From: a bacterium
Lineage (GTDB): Bacteria; Bacillota; Bacilli; Lactobacillales; Streptococcaceae
Assembly: GCA_905221085.1 (NCBI GenBank)
Contig: CAJNBT010000002.1
Span: forward strand, 62,001-126,000
DNA: 64,000 nt
Direction of reading: 5' to 3'
The notes beneath the pieces were generated by a model. The model had not been told where the DNA came from, ran no database searches, and was given only the letters and a program-made list of their open reading frames with translations. This document shows, piece by piece, positions 19,163 through 28,220 of the stretch (the first letter of the stretch is position 1; each line of letters opens with the position of its first letter). The position numbers and the translations under genes are program-made.

Positions 19163-19807
19163 ATGGCACAAAAAGGAGTAAGCCTTATCAAGGCAGCATT
19201 TGATACAGATAACTTTCTCATGCGTTTTAGTGAGAAGGTCTTGGATATCGTGACAGCCAATCTTCTTTTTGTTGTCTCTTGTTTGCCCATCGTGACGATT
19301 GGAGTGGCTAAAATTAGCCTTTACGAGACTATGTTTGAGATTAAGAAGAGTAGACGTGTGCCTGTCTTTAAAATCTATCTAAGAGCTCTCAAGCAAAATC
19401 TGAAACTAGGTCTTCAGTTAGGTCTGCTTGAGTTGGGTATCGTTTTATTAAGCATTCTAGACCTCTATCTCTTCTGGGGGCAGACAGCTATGCCTTTCCA
19501 AATGGTAAAAGCTATTTGTCTAGGTGTTCTTATCTTCCTCACTATCGTGATGTTGGCTAGCTATCCCATAGCTGCGCGCTATGATTTGACTTGGAAAGAA
19601 GTGCTACAAAAAGGACTTATCTTGGCAAGTTTTAACTTTCCCTGGTTCTTCCTCATGTTAGTTATTCTCTTTCTCATTGTGATGGTTCTTTATCTGTCCG
19701 CCTTCAGTTTACTTTTAGGTGGCTCAGCCTTCCTGCTTTTTGGGTTTGGACTCTTGGTCTTTATCCAGACTGGATTGATGGAGAAAATTTTCGCAAAATA
19801 CCAATAG
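19163..19807 (+). CDS. YesL-type membrane protein (DUF624)
   Basis: A 214-residue integral membrane protein with about five hydrophobic segments (near residues 30-50, 85-105, 115-135, 155-180 and 185-205). The N-terminal pattern, including VTANLLFVVSCLPIVTIG, is typical of YesL/DUF624 proteins, which sit beside carbohydrate ABC transporters in Firmicutes. Their function is not established. ATG 19163 with GGAGGAG ahead is preferred over an upstream in-frame ATG at 19136 that overlaps the previous gene. A transport or sensing accessory role for sialic acid is a guess from context. Confidence 0.8.
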   Translation: MAQKGVSLIKAAFDTDNFLMRFSEKVLDIVTANLLFVVSCLPIVTIGVAKISLYETMFEIKKSRRVPVFKIYLRALKQNLKLGLQLGLLELGIVLLSILDLYLFWGQTAMPFQMVKAICLGVLIFLTIVMLASYPIAARYDLTWKEVLQKGLILASFNFPWFFLMLVILFLIVMVLYLSAFSLLLGGSAFLLFGFGLLVFIQTGLMEKIFAKYQ

Positions 19808-19818
19808 GATGGCTTGTT

Positions 19819-19875
19819 TCTGAAACTACTTTTAAGCCATAAACATTTCAAAATGCATATCGAAACTAAAATCTA
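19819..19875. promoter_or_regulatory. Two putative regulator boxes upstream of the lyase gene
   Basis: TCTGAAACTACTTTTAAG (from 19819) and CGAAACTAAAATCTA (from 19861), 40 bp apart and 30 bp before the -35. Both sequence and geometry repeat those before nanE. Confidence 0.6.
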
Positions 19876-19890
19876 AGTGTACACAAGATA

Positions 19891-19919
19891 TTGAAAGCGT
19901 TTTTCACAAGGTGTATACT
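19891..19919 (+). promoter_or_regulatory. Promoter of the lyase-kinase operon with cre-like site
   Basis: TTGAAA (19891-19896), 17-bp spacer, TATACT (19914-19919). TGAAAGCGTTTTTC (19892-19905) is a cre-like site over the -35, in the same place as at nanE. Confidence 0.78.
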
Positions 19920-19979
19920 AAACACGTAAAGAATAAATCCTGCTTTTAGCAGAAAAAAAGAAAACTTAGGAGAAAATCT

Positions 19980-20897
19980 ATGTCAGATTTAAAAAAATAC
20001 GAAGGTGTCATTCCAGCCTTCTACGCATGTTATGATGATCAAGGAGAAGTAAGTCCAGAGCGTACACGTGCCTTGGTTCAATACTTCATTGATAAAGGTG
20101 TTCAAGGTCTCTATGTCAATGGTTCTTCTGGTGAATGTATCTACCAAAGCGTTGAAGACCGCAAGTTAATCTTGGAAGAAGTAATGGCAGTTGCCAAAGG
20201 TAAATTAACTATTATTGCCCATGTTGCTTGCAATAATACTAAAGATAGTATGGAATTAGCTCGCCATGCAGAAAGCTTGGGTGTAGATGCCATTGCAACG
20301 ATTCCACCGATTTACTTCCGCTTGCCAGAATACTCAGTTGCCAAATACTGGAACGATATCAGTTCTGCAGCTCCAAACACAGACTACGTAATCTACAACA
20401 TCCCTCAATTGGCAGGGGTTGCTTTGACTCCAAGTCTCTATACTGAAATGTTGAAAAATCCACGTGTTATCGGTGTTAAGAACTCTTCTATGCCGGTTCA
20501 AGATATCCAAACCTTTGTGAGTCTTGGTGGAGAAGACCACATTGTCTTTAATGGTCCAGATGAACAGTTCTTAGGTGGACGCCTCATGGGTGCTAAAGCT
20601 GGTATCGGTGGTACTTATGGCGCTATGCCAGAACTCTTCTTGAAACTCAACCAATTGATTGCGGACAAAGACCTAGAAACAGCGCGTGAATTGCAGTATG
20701 CTATCAACGCAATCATTGGCAAACTCACTGCTGCAAATGGAAATATGTACGGTGTGATTAAGGAAGTCTTGAAAATCAATGAAGGATTGAATATTGGATC
20801 TGTTCGTTCACCATTGACACCAGTAACCGAAGAAGATCGTCCAGTTGTAGAAGCAGCTGCAGCCTTGATTCGTGAAACCAAGGAGCGCTTCCTCTAA
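19980..20897 (+). CDS. nanA: N-acetylneuraminate lyase
   Basis: Splits sialic acid into ManNAc and pyruvate, the first intracellular step of its breakdown. It has 305 residues, the usual length for this TIM-barrel aldolase of the DapA family. Visible motifs are NGSSGECIYQS (carboxylate-binding loop, family GSxGE), the catalytic Tyr in YVIYNIPQLAG and the Schiff-base Lys in VIGVKNSS. It has a strong AGGAG site and is followed by the kinase gene after 17 bases. In pneumococci the symbol nanA is used for the sialidase, so the name should be read with care. Confidence 0.93.
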   Translation: MSDLKKYEGVIPAFYACYDDQGEVSPERTRALVQYFIDKGVQGLYVNGSSGECIYQSVEDRKLILEEVMAVAKGKLTIIAHVACNNTKDSMELARHAESLGVDAIATIPPIYFRLPEYSVAKYWNDISSAAPNTDYVIYNIPQLAGVALTPSLYTEMLKNPRVIGVKNSSMPVQDIQTFVSLGGEDHIVFNGPDEQFLGGRLMGAKAGIGGTYGAMPELFLKLNQLIADKDLETARELQYAINAIIGKLTAANGNMYGVIKEVLKINEGLNIGSVRSPLTPVTEEDRPVVEAAAALIRETKERFL

Positions 20898-20914
20898 TCC
20901 ATAAGGAGGTATTT

Positions 20915-21799
20915 ATGACACACTACGTTGCAATTGATATCGGTGGAACAAATATCAAATATGGTTTGATCGACCAAGAAGGCCAACTTGTTGAATCGCA
21001 TGAAATGCCAACAGAGGCGCATAAGGGTGGATCTCATATCTTACAAAAGACAAAAGATATCGTAGCTAGCTATTTAGAAAAAGGCCCAGTAGCAGGTGTT
21101 GCCATTTCTTCTGCAGGAATGGTGGATCCAGATAAGGGTGAGATTTTCTATGCTGGGCCTCAGATTCCAAATTATGCAGGAACCCAGTTCAAGAAGGAAA
21201 TTGAGACTAGCTTTAATATTCCTTGTGAGATTGAAAATGATGTCAACTGTGCAGGTCTTGCTGAGGCGGTATCTGGTTCAGGTAAGGGAGCGAGTGTCAC
21301 CCTTTGCTTGACCATTGGAACAGGTATCGGAGGTTGCTTGATTATGGATGGGAAAGTTTTCCATGGATTTAGCAATTCAGCCTGTGAAGTTGGTTATATG
21401 CATATGCAGGATGGAGCGTTCCAAGATTTGGCTTCTACAACAGCCTTGGTGGAGTATGTAGCAGCAGCTCATGGAGATCCAGTTGACCAGTGGAATGGCC
21501 GACGCATCTTTAAGGAAGCCACTGAAGGCAACAAGATTTGCATGGCTGGTATTGACCGCATGGTAGATTACCTTGGGAAAGGTCTGGCAAATATTTGCTA
21601 TGTGGCCAATCCAGAAGTAGTCATTCTCGGTGGTGGTATCATGGGACAAGAGGCTATCCTCAAACCTAAGATCCGCACAGCCTTGAAAGAGGCTTTGGTA
21701 CCAAGTTTAGCAGAAAAAACACGATTAGAATTTGCTCATCACCAAAATACAGCAGGTATGTTGGGAGCTTATTATCACTTTAAAACAAAACAAGCCTAG
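20915..21799 (+). CDS. nanK: ROK-family N-acetylmannosamine kinase
   Basis: Phosphorylates ManNAc to ManNAc-6-P, the substrate of NanE. The 294-residue ROK protein has the ATP-binding IDIGGTNIKYG at the N-terminus, IENDVNCAGLAE (sugar-contact region), TIGTGIGGCLI and VILGGGIMGQ near the end. The Cys-rich zinc motif of classical ROK proteins (CxCGxxGCxE) is not present; the corresponding stretch reads SACEVGYMHMQDG. This is a zinc-less ROK variant. It follows the lyase after 17 bp with an AAGGAGG site and ends inside a two-way terminator shared with the convergent regulator gene. Confidence 0.88.
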   Translation: MTHYVAIDIGGTNIKYGLIDQEGQLVESHEMPTEAHKGGSHILQKTKDIVASYLEKGPVAGVAISSAGMVDPDKGEIFYAGPQIPNYAGTQFKKEIETSFNIPCEIENDVNCAGLAEAVSGSGKGASVTLCLTIGTGIGGCLIMDGKVFHGFSNSACEVGYMHMQDGAFQDLASTTALVEYVAAAHGDPVDQWNGRRIFKEATEGNKICMAGIDRMVDYLGKGLANICYVANPEVVILGGGIMGQEAILKPKIRTALKEALVPSLAEKTRLEFAHHQNTAGMLGAYYHFKTKQA

Positions 21800-21827
21800 T
21801 TTGACTCAGTCAAACTAGGATTTTCTT
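21795..21827. terminator. Bidirectional terminator between kinase and regulator genes
   Basis: CCTAGTTTGAC (21795-21805), TCA loop, GTCAAACTAGG (21809-21819): an 11-bp perfect stem followed by TTTTCTT. The stop codon of the kinase gene (21797-21799) and that of the convergent regulator (21815-21817) lie in opposite arms. Confidence 0.88.
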
Positions 21828-22684
21828 ACACGTTTTTGTTTACGATAACCGTTGAGTTTTTTATTTTCCCAGTAGCTATTAAAGATTTTTTCCTTGCTTT
21901 CGCGATTGATTTCCAAAAAGTAGGCATAAATCAAATCGATAAAGAAGAGCATAGGAAGTTGAGCGGATATTCGTTGGATGTAGGAGGATTGGCTGTGGGT
22001 GGCTACAAGAACAGTCTCTGTATAGGCTAGACTATCTTTATTGGCTAGACTATCTTTATTGGGAACACTTGTAAAGAGTACAGTCTTTGCCCCCATCTCC
22101 TTAGCGTCTAATAGACTATCTAAAATAGAAGGTGTTGTACCAGAAAGTGAGAAACCGAGTACTAGACAATTCTCATCCATAATGCTGGTTGTCCAAGCAA
22201 AGCCGTCTTGGTCTGTCAAAGCCTCGCAGACTACACCTAGACGCATAAAGCGAAATTTCATTTCACGAGCTACGAGGCCAGAACTGCCTGTTCCGAAGAA
22301 GTAGACACGCTCAGCATCTTCGATTAATTGGGCAATTTGTTCTAGTTGTACTTCGTCAATCAAGTCCTGTGTTTGTTCCCTCATATTACTATAACTTCTG
22401 AGGACTCGTTTGGTCAGTGGACTGTGCTTGGAGACTTGTTTAGTTTGATTTTCTGCCTGATGTTGGTATTGGAAAATAAATTCTCGATAACCTGTAAAAC
22501 CACACTTTTTAGCAAAGCGGGTCAGAGCAGCCTGGGAGATATGTAATTTTTGAGTTACATGTTGAGAAGATAAATCATCTGCAATTGTTTCTGCTTGTAA
22601 AAAATAATGAGCGATTTCTTGCTCTAGGTCTGTCATTTCTTCGAAGTGGGAATCAATGACAGTTGATATATCTGGTTTGTCCAT
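21815..22684 (-). CDS. nanR: RpiR-family transcriptional regulator of sialic-acid genes
   Basis: 289 residues: N-terminal HTH_6 domain (about 1-77, with LHISQAALTRFAKKCGFTGY as recognition region) and a C-terminal SIS sugar-phosphate-binding domain (about 110-245, with FFGTGSSGLVA and GFSLSGTTPSILD). Position next to the lyase and kinase genes makes it the regulator of this pathway, probably sensing ManNAc-6-P or GlcNAc-6-P. The pneumococcal equivalent, NanR, has been described as an activator. A perfect 18-bp tandem duplication adds six residues (NKDSLA twice) to the SIS domain. A good AAAGGAG site precedes the ATG. Confidence 0.88.
   Translation of the reverse strand: MDKPDISTVIDSHFEEMTDLEQEIAHYFLQAETIADDLSSQHVTQKLHISQAALTRFAKKCGFTGYREFIFQYQHQAENQTKQVSKHSPLTKRVLRSYSNMREQTQDLIDEVQLEQIAQLIEDAERVYFFGTGSSGLVAREMKFRFMRLGVVCEALTDQDGFAWTTSIMDENCLVLGFSLSGTTPSILDSLLDAKEMGAKTVLFTSVPNKDSLANKDSLAYTETVLVATHSQSSYIQRISAQLPMLFFIDLIYAYFLEINRESKEKIFNSYWENKKLNGYRKQKRVRKS
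22025..22060 (-). repeat. Perfect 18-bp tandem duplication inside nanR
   Basis: GGCTAGACTATCTTTATT occurs twice head to tail (22025-22042, 22043-22060). It keeps frame and doubles six residues (SLANKD) in the SIS domain. Complete identity suggests a recent slippage event. Confidence 0.92.
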
Positions 22685-22746
22685 GGGGAAGGCTCCTTTA
22701 AATGAGTCGTATTGGAAAAAGGCTAGATTATTGAACTTTTACATTT

Positions 22747-22775
22747 ATTATATCACATAATATAGGGATGAATAA
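22747..22775 (-). promoter_or_regulatory. Promoter of nanR
   Basis: On the minus strand TTATTC (22770-22775), 17-bp spacer, TATAAT (22747-22752) with TGA just before it (extended -10). Confidence 0.6.
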
Positions 22776-22844
22776 ATAAAAACGTATCTTACCGTAAAAA
22801 CGAAAAAAGCTTCTTTGCTTTTCCATAATTTTCTGCTCAAATTA

Positions 22845-22853
22845 TGGTACAAT
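22845..22853 (+). promoter_or_regulatory. Extended -10 element upstream of pbp2B
   Basis: TGGTACAAT (TG at 22845-22846, TACAAT 22848-22853), 38 bp before the start codon. The -35 region is poor, as is common with TGn promoters in streptococci. Confidence 0.55.
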
Positions 22854-22891
22854 TAAGAGTAAGATTTTTATTAGAAATGAGACTGATTTGT

Positions 22892-24934
22892 ATGAGAAAA
22901 TTTAACAGCCATTCGATTCCGATTCGGCTTAATTTATTGTTTTCAATCGTCATTTTACTCTTTATGACCATTATTGGTCGTTTGTTGTATATGCAGGTTT
23001 TGAACAAGGATTTTTACGAAAAAAAGCTAGCCTCAGCTAGTCAGACCAAGGTCACAACCAGTTCTGCCCGTGGGGAAATTTATGATGCTAGTGGAAAACC
23101 TTTGGTAGAAAATACTTTAAAGCAGGTTGTTTCCTTTACGCGTAGTAATAAAATGACGGCTAAAGATCTAAAAGAAATCGCTAGTCAGTTACTGGGATAT
23201 GTGAGCATCAGTTCGCCAAATTTGACAGAACGCCAGTTGGCAGATTATTACCTAGCAGATCAAGATGTTTATAAGAAAGCAGTGGAAAGTTTACCACGTG
23301 AGAAGCGACTTGATTCTGATGGAAATCAATTATCTGAATCAGAGCTATACAATAATACTGTTGAGAGTATCGATTCAAGTCAATTGGCTTACTCTGATGA
23401 CGAAAAGAAAGAAATTTATCTTTTTAGCCAACTCAATGCAGTAGAAAATTTTGCGACAGGAACCGTTGCGACAGATGCCTTGACAGATACACAGATTGCC
23501 TTGATTGCTTCGGCTTCTAAGAATTTACCTGGTATTAGTATTTCGACTTCGTGGGATCGAAAGGTTCTAGATACCTCACTTTCTTCTATAGTAGGTAGTG
23601 TATCCAGTGAAAAAGCTGGTCTCCCAGCTGAAGAAGCAGATGCTTATCTTAAAAAGGGTTATTCTCTAAACGACCGTGTTGGAACCTCTTATCTAGAAAA
23701 ACAATATGAAGAAACCTTGCAAGGAAAACGCTCGGTGAAAGAAATCCATCTAGACAAGTATGGCAATATGGAAAGTGTCGAAAATATCGAAGATGGTACA
23801 AAAGGAAACAATATTAAACTGACCATTGATTTGGCCTTTCAAGATAGCGTGGATGCTTTGCTGAAAAGTTATTTCAATTCTGAGTTAGGAAATGGGGGAG
23901 CCAGATATTCTGAAGGTGTTTATGCAGTTGCTTTGAACCCAAAAACAGGTGCTGTTTTGTCTATGTCAGGGCTCAAACATGATCTGAAAACGGGAGAGCT
24001 AACGCCTGATTCCTTGGGAACGGTGACTAATGTCTTTGTCCCAGGTTCGGTTGTCAAGGCGGCGACCATCAGTTCTGGTTGGGAGAATGGAGTCTTGTCA
24101 GGGAACCAGACCTTGACAGACCAACCGATTGTCTTCCAAGGCTCAGCTCCGATTAATTCTTGGTATACTCAAGCCTACGGTTCATTCCCGATTACAGCTG
24201 TGGAAGCCTTGGAGTATTCTTCTAATACCTATATGGTTCAAACGGCTTTGGGCATTATGGGTCAGACCTATCAACCCAATATGTTTGTTTTAACTAACAA
24301 TTTAGAATCAGCTATGGGGAAACTTCGTTCGACATTTGCGGAATATGGTCTTGGAGCCTCAACAGGCATTGACCTTCCAGATGAGTCAACTGGTTTTATA
24401 CCAAAAGAGTATAATTTTGCTAATTACATTACCAATGCATTTGGTCAGTTTGATAACTACACCCCAATGCAATTGGCCCAGTATGTTGGAACAATTGCCA
24501 ACAATGGTGTTCGGATTGCACCTCACATTGTTGAGGGAATTTATGGAAATAATGAACAAGGTGGCTTAGGAGACTTAATCAAATCTATTGATACCAAGGA
24601 AATGAATAAAATTAATATTTCTGAGTCTGATGTTTCCATCCTTCAACAAGGATTTTATCAAGTTTCTCACGGTGGAAGTGCTTTGACGACTGGTCGTGCC
24701 TTTTCAAATGGTGCAGCTGTATCCATTAGTGGGAAAACAGGTACAGCCGAAAGTTATGTAGCAGGTGGTCAAAAAGCTAACAATACCAACGCTGTGGCCT
24801 ATGCCCCATCTGATAATCCTCAAATCGCTGTAGCTGTTGTTTTCCCGCATAACACCAATCTTACAAATGGTGTCGGACCTTCCATTGCGCGCGACATTAT
24901 CAACCTCTATAATCAACATCATCCAATGAATTAG
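22892..24934 (+). CDS. pbp2B: Penicillin-binding protein 2B, peptidoglycan transpeptidase
   Basis: Class B PBP that cross-links peripheral peptidoglycan and is essential in pneumococci. 680 residues: short cytoplasmic tail, one membrane anchor (about 15-37), dimerisation domain, then the transpeptidase with SVVK (active serine, near residue 386 in family numbering), SSN (near 443) and KTG (near 615). Position 446 is Thr (SSNTYM), the drug-susceptible form, although other residues differ from my memory of laboratory pneumococcal PBP2B, as expected for a commensal donor-type allele. ATG 22892 gives the family N-terminus; the frame extends up to 22844, into the promoter, and is rejected. recR follows at once. 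Confidence 0.95.
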   Translation: MRKFNSHSIPIRLNLLFSIVILLFMTIIGRLLYMQVLNKDFYEKKLASASQTKVTTSSARGEIYDASGKPLVENTLKQVVSFTRSNKMTAKDLKEIASQLLGYVSISSPNLTERQLADYYLADQDVYKKAVESLPREKRLDSDGNQLSESELYNNTVESIDSSQLAYSDDEKKEIYLFSQLNAVENFATGTVATDALTDTQIALIASASKNLPGISISTSWDRKVLDTSLSSIVGSVSSEKAGLPAEEADAYLKKGYSLNDRVGTSYLEKQYEETLQGKRSVKEIHLDKYGNMESVENIEDGTKGNNIKLTIDLAFQDSVDALLKSYFNSELGNGGARYSEGVYAVALNPKTGAVLSMSGLKHDLKTGELTPDSLGTVTNVFVPGSVVKAATISSGWENGVLSGNQTLTDQPIVFQGSAPINSWYTQAYGSFPITAVEALEYSSNTYMVQTALGIMGQTYQPNMFVLTNNLESAMGKLRSTFAEYGLGASTGIDLPDESTGFIPKEYNFANYITNAFGQFDNYTPMQLAQYVGTIANNGVRIAPHIVEGIYGNNEQGGLGDLIKSIDTKEMNKINISESDVSILQQGFYQVSHGGSALTTGRAFSNGAAVSISGKTGTAESYVAGGQKANNTNAVAYAPSDNPQIAVAVVFPHNTNLTNGVGPSIARDIINLYNQHHPMN

Positions 24935-24944
24935 AAAGGAATTT

Positions 24945-25541
24945 ATGCTTTATCCAACACCTATAGCCAAGCTAATTGACAGTTATTCTAAGTTACCGGG
25001 TATCGGGATTAAGACGGCTACGCGTCTGGCCTTTTATACCATTGGCATGTCTGATGACGACGTCAATGAATTTGCAAAAAATCTCCTTTCTGCTAAGAGA
25101 GAATTGACCTACTGTTCCATTTGTGGTCGTTTGACTGATGACGATCCTTGCTCTATCTGTACCGATCCGACTCGTGACCAGACAACGATTTTAGTCCTCG
25201 AGGATAGTCGTGATGTGGCAGCCATGGAGAACATCCAAGAATACCATGGACTCTATCATGTCCTGCATGGCCTCATTTCCCCTATGAATGGCATCAGTCC
25301 AGATGATATCAATCTCAAGAGCCTTATGACTCGTCTGATGGATAGTGAAGTTTCAGAAGTAATCGTAGCAACCAATGCCACGGCAGATGGAGAAGCGACT
25401 TCCATGTACCTTTCACGTTTGCTCAAGCCGGCTGGGATCAAGGTTACGCGCCTGGCGAGAGGTCTCGCTGTGGGAGCGGATATCGAGTATGCGGACGAAG
25501 TCACACTCTTACGAGCGATTGAAAATCGAACAGAGTTGTAA
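24945..25541 (+). CDS. recR: Recombination mediator RecR
   Basis: Acts with RecO/RecF to load RecA on gapped DNA. The 198-residue protein has the N-terminal helix-hairpin-helix ([15 protein letters not shown]), a C4 zinc finger ([16 protein letters not shown]) and a Toprim domain (from about residue 80, with [14 protein letters not shown]). It starts 10 bases after pbp2B with an AGAAAGGA site, so the two are co-transcribed as in pneumococci. Confidence 0.95.
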   Translation: MLYPTPIAKLIDSYSKLPGIGIKTATRLAFYTIGMSDDDVNEFAKNLLSAKRELTYCSICGRLTDDDPCSICTDPTRDQTTILVLEDSRDVAAMENIQEYHGLYHVLHGLISPMNGISPDDINLKSLMTRLMDSEVSEVIVATNATADGEATSMYLSRLLKPAGIKVTRLARGLAVGADIEYADEVTLLRAIENRTEL

Positions 25542-25587
25542 GCAGAGACAAATTAACGAACTCAATTCATTTATATAAAAAATCAAG

Positions 25588-25620
25588 GAGGCTGAAAATC
25601 GTTCCTATCGGCCTCTTTTT
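25588..25620 (+). terminator. Intrinsic terminator after recR
   Basis: GAGGCTGA (25588-25595) pairs with TCGGCCTC (25608-25615; one G-T pair), followed by TTTTT. Confidence 0.8.
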
Positions 25621-25672
25621 GTATAGTGTGATGAGTAGAATCAGGTTCAAGTTTTAAAAAACCAGGCAAATA

Positions 25673-25681
25673 TGATATACT
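25673..25681 (+). promoter_or_regulatory. Extended -10 promoter of ddl
   Basis: TGATATACT (25673-25681), 37 bp before the ddl start. No strong -35. Confidence 0.55.
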
Positions 25682-25718
25682 AAAGAGCGAGTATTCTAGT
25701 AGAATTAGGACAAATAAT

Positions 25719-26762
25719 ATGAAACAAACGATTATTCTTTTATATGGTGGACGTAGTGCAGAGCGTGAAGTCTCTGTCCTTTCAGCTGAGAGTGTCATGC
25801 GTGCGGTCAATTACGACCGTTTCACAGTTAAGACTTTCTTTATCAGTCAGTCAGGTGACTTTATCAAAACGCAGGAATTTAGTCAGACTCCAGGTCAAGA
25901 GGACCGTCTCATGACCAATGAAACTATTGATTGGGATAAGAAAATTGCTCCAAGTGCTATCTACGAAGAAGGGGCAGTTGTCTTTCCAGTTCTTCACGGT
26001 CCGATGGGAGAAGATGGTTCTGTTCAAGGCTTCCTCGAAGTTTTGAAAATGCCTTATATTGGTTGTAACATATTGTCATCTAGTCTTGCCATGGACAAAA
26101 TCACGACCAAACGTGTGTTAGAATCTGCTGGCATTGCTCAAGTTCCTTATGTGGCTATCGTTGAAGGTGATGATATGACTTCTAAAATCGCTGAAGTGGA
26201 AGAAAAATTGACTTATCCAGTCTTCACTAAGCCGTCAAATATGGGTTCAAGTGTCGGTATTTCTAAATCTGAAAATCAAGAAGAACTCCGTCAAGCCTTG
26301 AAACTTGCCTTCCAATATGACAGTCGTGTTTTGGTAGAGCAAGGGGTCAATGCCCGTGAAATCGAGGTTGGACTCTTGGGAAACTACGATGTCAAAAGCA
26401 CGCTGCCAGGAGAAGTTGTCAAGGATGTTGCCTTCTACGACTACGATGCCAAGTATATTGACAACAAGATTACCATGGATATCCCAGCTAAAATCAGTGA
26501 TGATGTGATAGCTGTCATGCGTCAAAATGCAGAAACGGCCTTCCGTGCCATTGGTGGTCTAGGTCTATCTCGTTGCGATTTCTTTTATACAGATAAGGGA
26601 GAAATCTTCCTCAATGAGCTCAATACTATGCCAGGTTTCACCCAGTGGTCTATGTATCCATTACTTTGGGACAATATGGGAATCAGCTACCCAGACCTAA
26701 TCGAGCGTTTGGTTGACCTTGCTAAGGAAAGTTTTGACAAGCGCGAAGCGCATTTGCTATAA
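25719..26762 (+). CDS. ddl: D-alanine-D-alanine ligase
   Basis: ATP-grasp enzyme joining two D-Ala for the peptidoglycan stem peptide. 347 residues with [13 protein letters not shown] at the N-terminus (family GGxSxE), [15 protein letters not shown], the ATP-grasp [13 protein letters not shown] and the metal-binding [17 protein letters not shown] at the end. The Tyr/Phe position that separates D-Ala from D-Lac ligases was not assessed. It sits before murF, which uses its product. Confidence 0.95.
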   Translation: MKQTIILLYGGRSAEREVSVLSAESVMRAVNYDRFTVKTFFISQSGDFIKTQEFSQTPGQEDRLMTNETIDWDKKIAPSAIYEEGAVVFPVLHGPMGEDGSVQGFLEVLKMPYIGCNILSSSLAMDKITTKRVLESAGIAQVPYVAIVEGDDMTSKIAEVEEKLTYPVFTKPSNMGSSVGISKSENQEELRQALKLAFQYDSRVLVEQGVNAREIEVGLLGNYDVKSTLPGEVVKDVAFYDYDAKYIDNKITMDIPAKISDDVIAVMRQNAETAFRAIGGLGLSRCDFFYTDKGEIFLNELNTMPGFTQWSMYPLLWDNMGISYPDLIERLVDLAKESFDKREAHLL

Positions 26763-26770
26763 AAATGAAA

Positions 26771-26836
26771 GAGAGGGTAGGAGCCAGAACCATCACTGCA
26801 AGGTGACTAGAGTTCTCGGGCTTCGACCCTTTTTAA
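26771..26836 (+). terminator. Long segmented hairpin between ddl and murF
   Basis: AGGGT (about 26773) pairs with ACCCT (about 26829), then AGCC/GGGCT, AGAAC/GTTCT and TCAC/GTGA inside, ending in TTTTT. It works as a terminator in outline, but the many-part stem is longer than needed, so a structured leader or small RNA is also possible. Confidence 0.6.
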
Positions 26837-26846
26837 AGGAGTAGAA

Positions 26847-28220
26847 ATGAAATTAACTATCCACGAAGTTGCCCAAGCTCTTGGAGCGAAAAATGATGTC
26901 AGCATCTTTGAGGACATCCAGTTAGAAAAGGCTGAGTTTGACAGTCGTTTGATTGAGGAAGGGGACTTGTTTGTGCCCCTCAAAGGTGCGCGTGATGGCC
27001 ATGACTTTATCGAAACAGCCTTTGAAAATGGTGCAGTAGTAACCCTGTCTGAGAAAGAGGTCGCAAATCATCCTTATATTTTAGTAGATGATGTTTTGAC
27101 TGCTTTTCAACAACTAGCTGCCTACTATCTTGAGAAAACGGGAGTTGATGTCTTTGCAGTTACAGGTTCAAACGGCAAGACAACGACCAAGGATATGTTG
27201 GCGCACTTGCTATCAACAACCTACAAAACTTACAAAACACAAGGAAACTACAACAACGAGATTGGTCTTCCTTACACAGTTCTCCATATGCCTGAAGGAA
27301 CAGAAAAGTTGGTCTTGGAGATGGGGCAGGACCACTTGGGAGATATCCACCTCTTGTCTGAATTGGCTCATCCAAAAACAGCCATTGTGACCTTGGTTGG
27401 AGAAGCCCATTTGGCCTTTTTCAAAGACCGTTCAGAGATTGCTAAAGGGAAGATGCAAATTGCAGACGGTATGGCTCCGAGTTCTTTGCTTTTAGCGCCG
27501 GCTGACCCTATCGTAGAGGACTACTTGCCAACTGATAAAAAGGTGGTCCGTTTTGGGCAAGGGGCAGAGCTGGAAATTACAGACTTGATTGAGCGCAAGG
27601 ATAGTCTGACCTTTAAGGCTAATTTCTTTGGACAAACCCTCGATTTGCCAGTGACAGGTAAGTACAATGCTACCAATGCCATGATTGCATCCTATGTTGC
27701 CTTGCAAGAAGGAGTTTCAGAGGAGCAAATTCATCAGGCCTTCCAAAATCTTGAATTGACGCGTAACCGTACCGAGTGGAAGAAAGCAGCCAATGGTGCA
27801 GATATTCTATCAGATGTGTATAATGCCAATCCAACTGCTATGAAGTTGATTTTAGAGACTTTTTCGGCTATTCCAGCCAACGAAGGTGGCAAAAAAATCG
27901 CTGTCTTGGCGGACATGAAGGAACTCGGTGACCAGTCTGTTCAGCTCCATAACCAGATGATTTTGAGCCTCTCACCAGATGTGCTTGATACCGTGATTTT
28001 CTACGGAGAAGACATTGCTGAATTAGCCCAACTTGCTAGTCAAATGTTCCCAATTGGCCACGTTTTTTACTTCAAGAAAGCAAAAGACCAAGATCAATTT
28101 GAAGACCTAGTCAAGCAGGTCAAGGAAAGCCTTGGAACCAATGACCAAATCCTGCTCAAAGGCTCTAACTCTATGAATCTAGCCAAGTTGGTAGAAAGTT
28201 TAGAAAATGAAGACAAGTGA
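26847..28220 (+). CDS. murF: UDP-MurNAc-tripeptide--D-alanyl-D-alanine ligase
   Basis: Adds D-Ala-D-Ala to UDP-MurNAc-tripeptide, completing the cytoplasmic wall precursor. The 457-residue Mur ligase has the N-terminal UDP-binding domain (FDSRLIEEGDLFVPLKG), the P-loop VTGSNGKTTTKD (near residue 105), central NNEIGLPYT and VLEMGQDHLGDI, and the C-terminal domain with DVYNANPTAMK. Start with AAAGGAG. The 3' end overlaps the NUDIX gene by 14 bases. Confidence 0.95.
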   Translation: MKLTIHEVAQALGAKNDVSIFEDIQLEKAEFDSRLIEEGDLFVPLKGARDGHDFIETAFENGAVVTLSEKEVANHPYILVDDVLTAFQQLAAYYLEKTGVDVFAVTGSNGKTTTKDMLAHLLSTTYKTYKTQGNYNNEIGLPYTVLHMPEGTEKLVLEMGQDHLGDIHLLSELAHPKTAIVTLVGEAHLAFFKDRSEIAKGKMQIADGMAPSSLLLAPADPIVEDYLPTDKKVVRFGQGAELEITDLIERKDSLTFKANFFGQTLDLPVTGKYNATNAMIASYVALQEGVSEEQIHQAFQNLELTRNRTEWKKAANGADILSDVYNANPTAMKLILETFSAIPANEGGKKIAVLADMKELGDQSVQLHNQMILSLSPDVLDTVIFYGEDIAELAQLASQMFPIGHVFYFKKAKDQDQFEDLVKQVKESLGTNDQILLKGSNSMNLAKLVESLENEDK

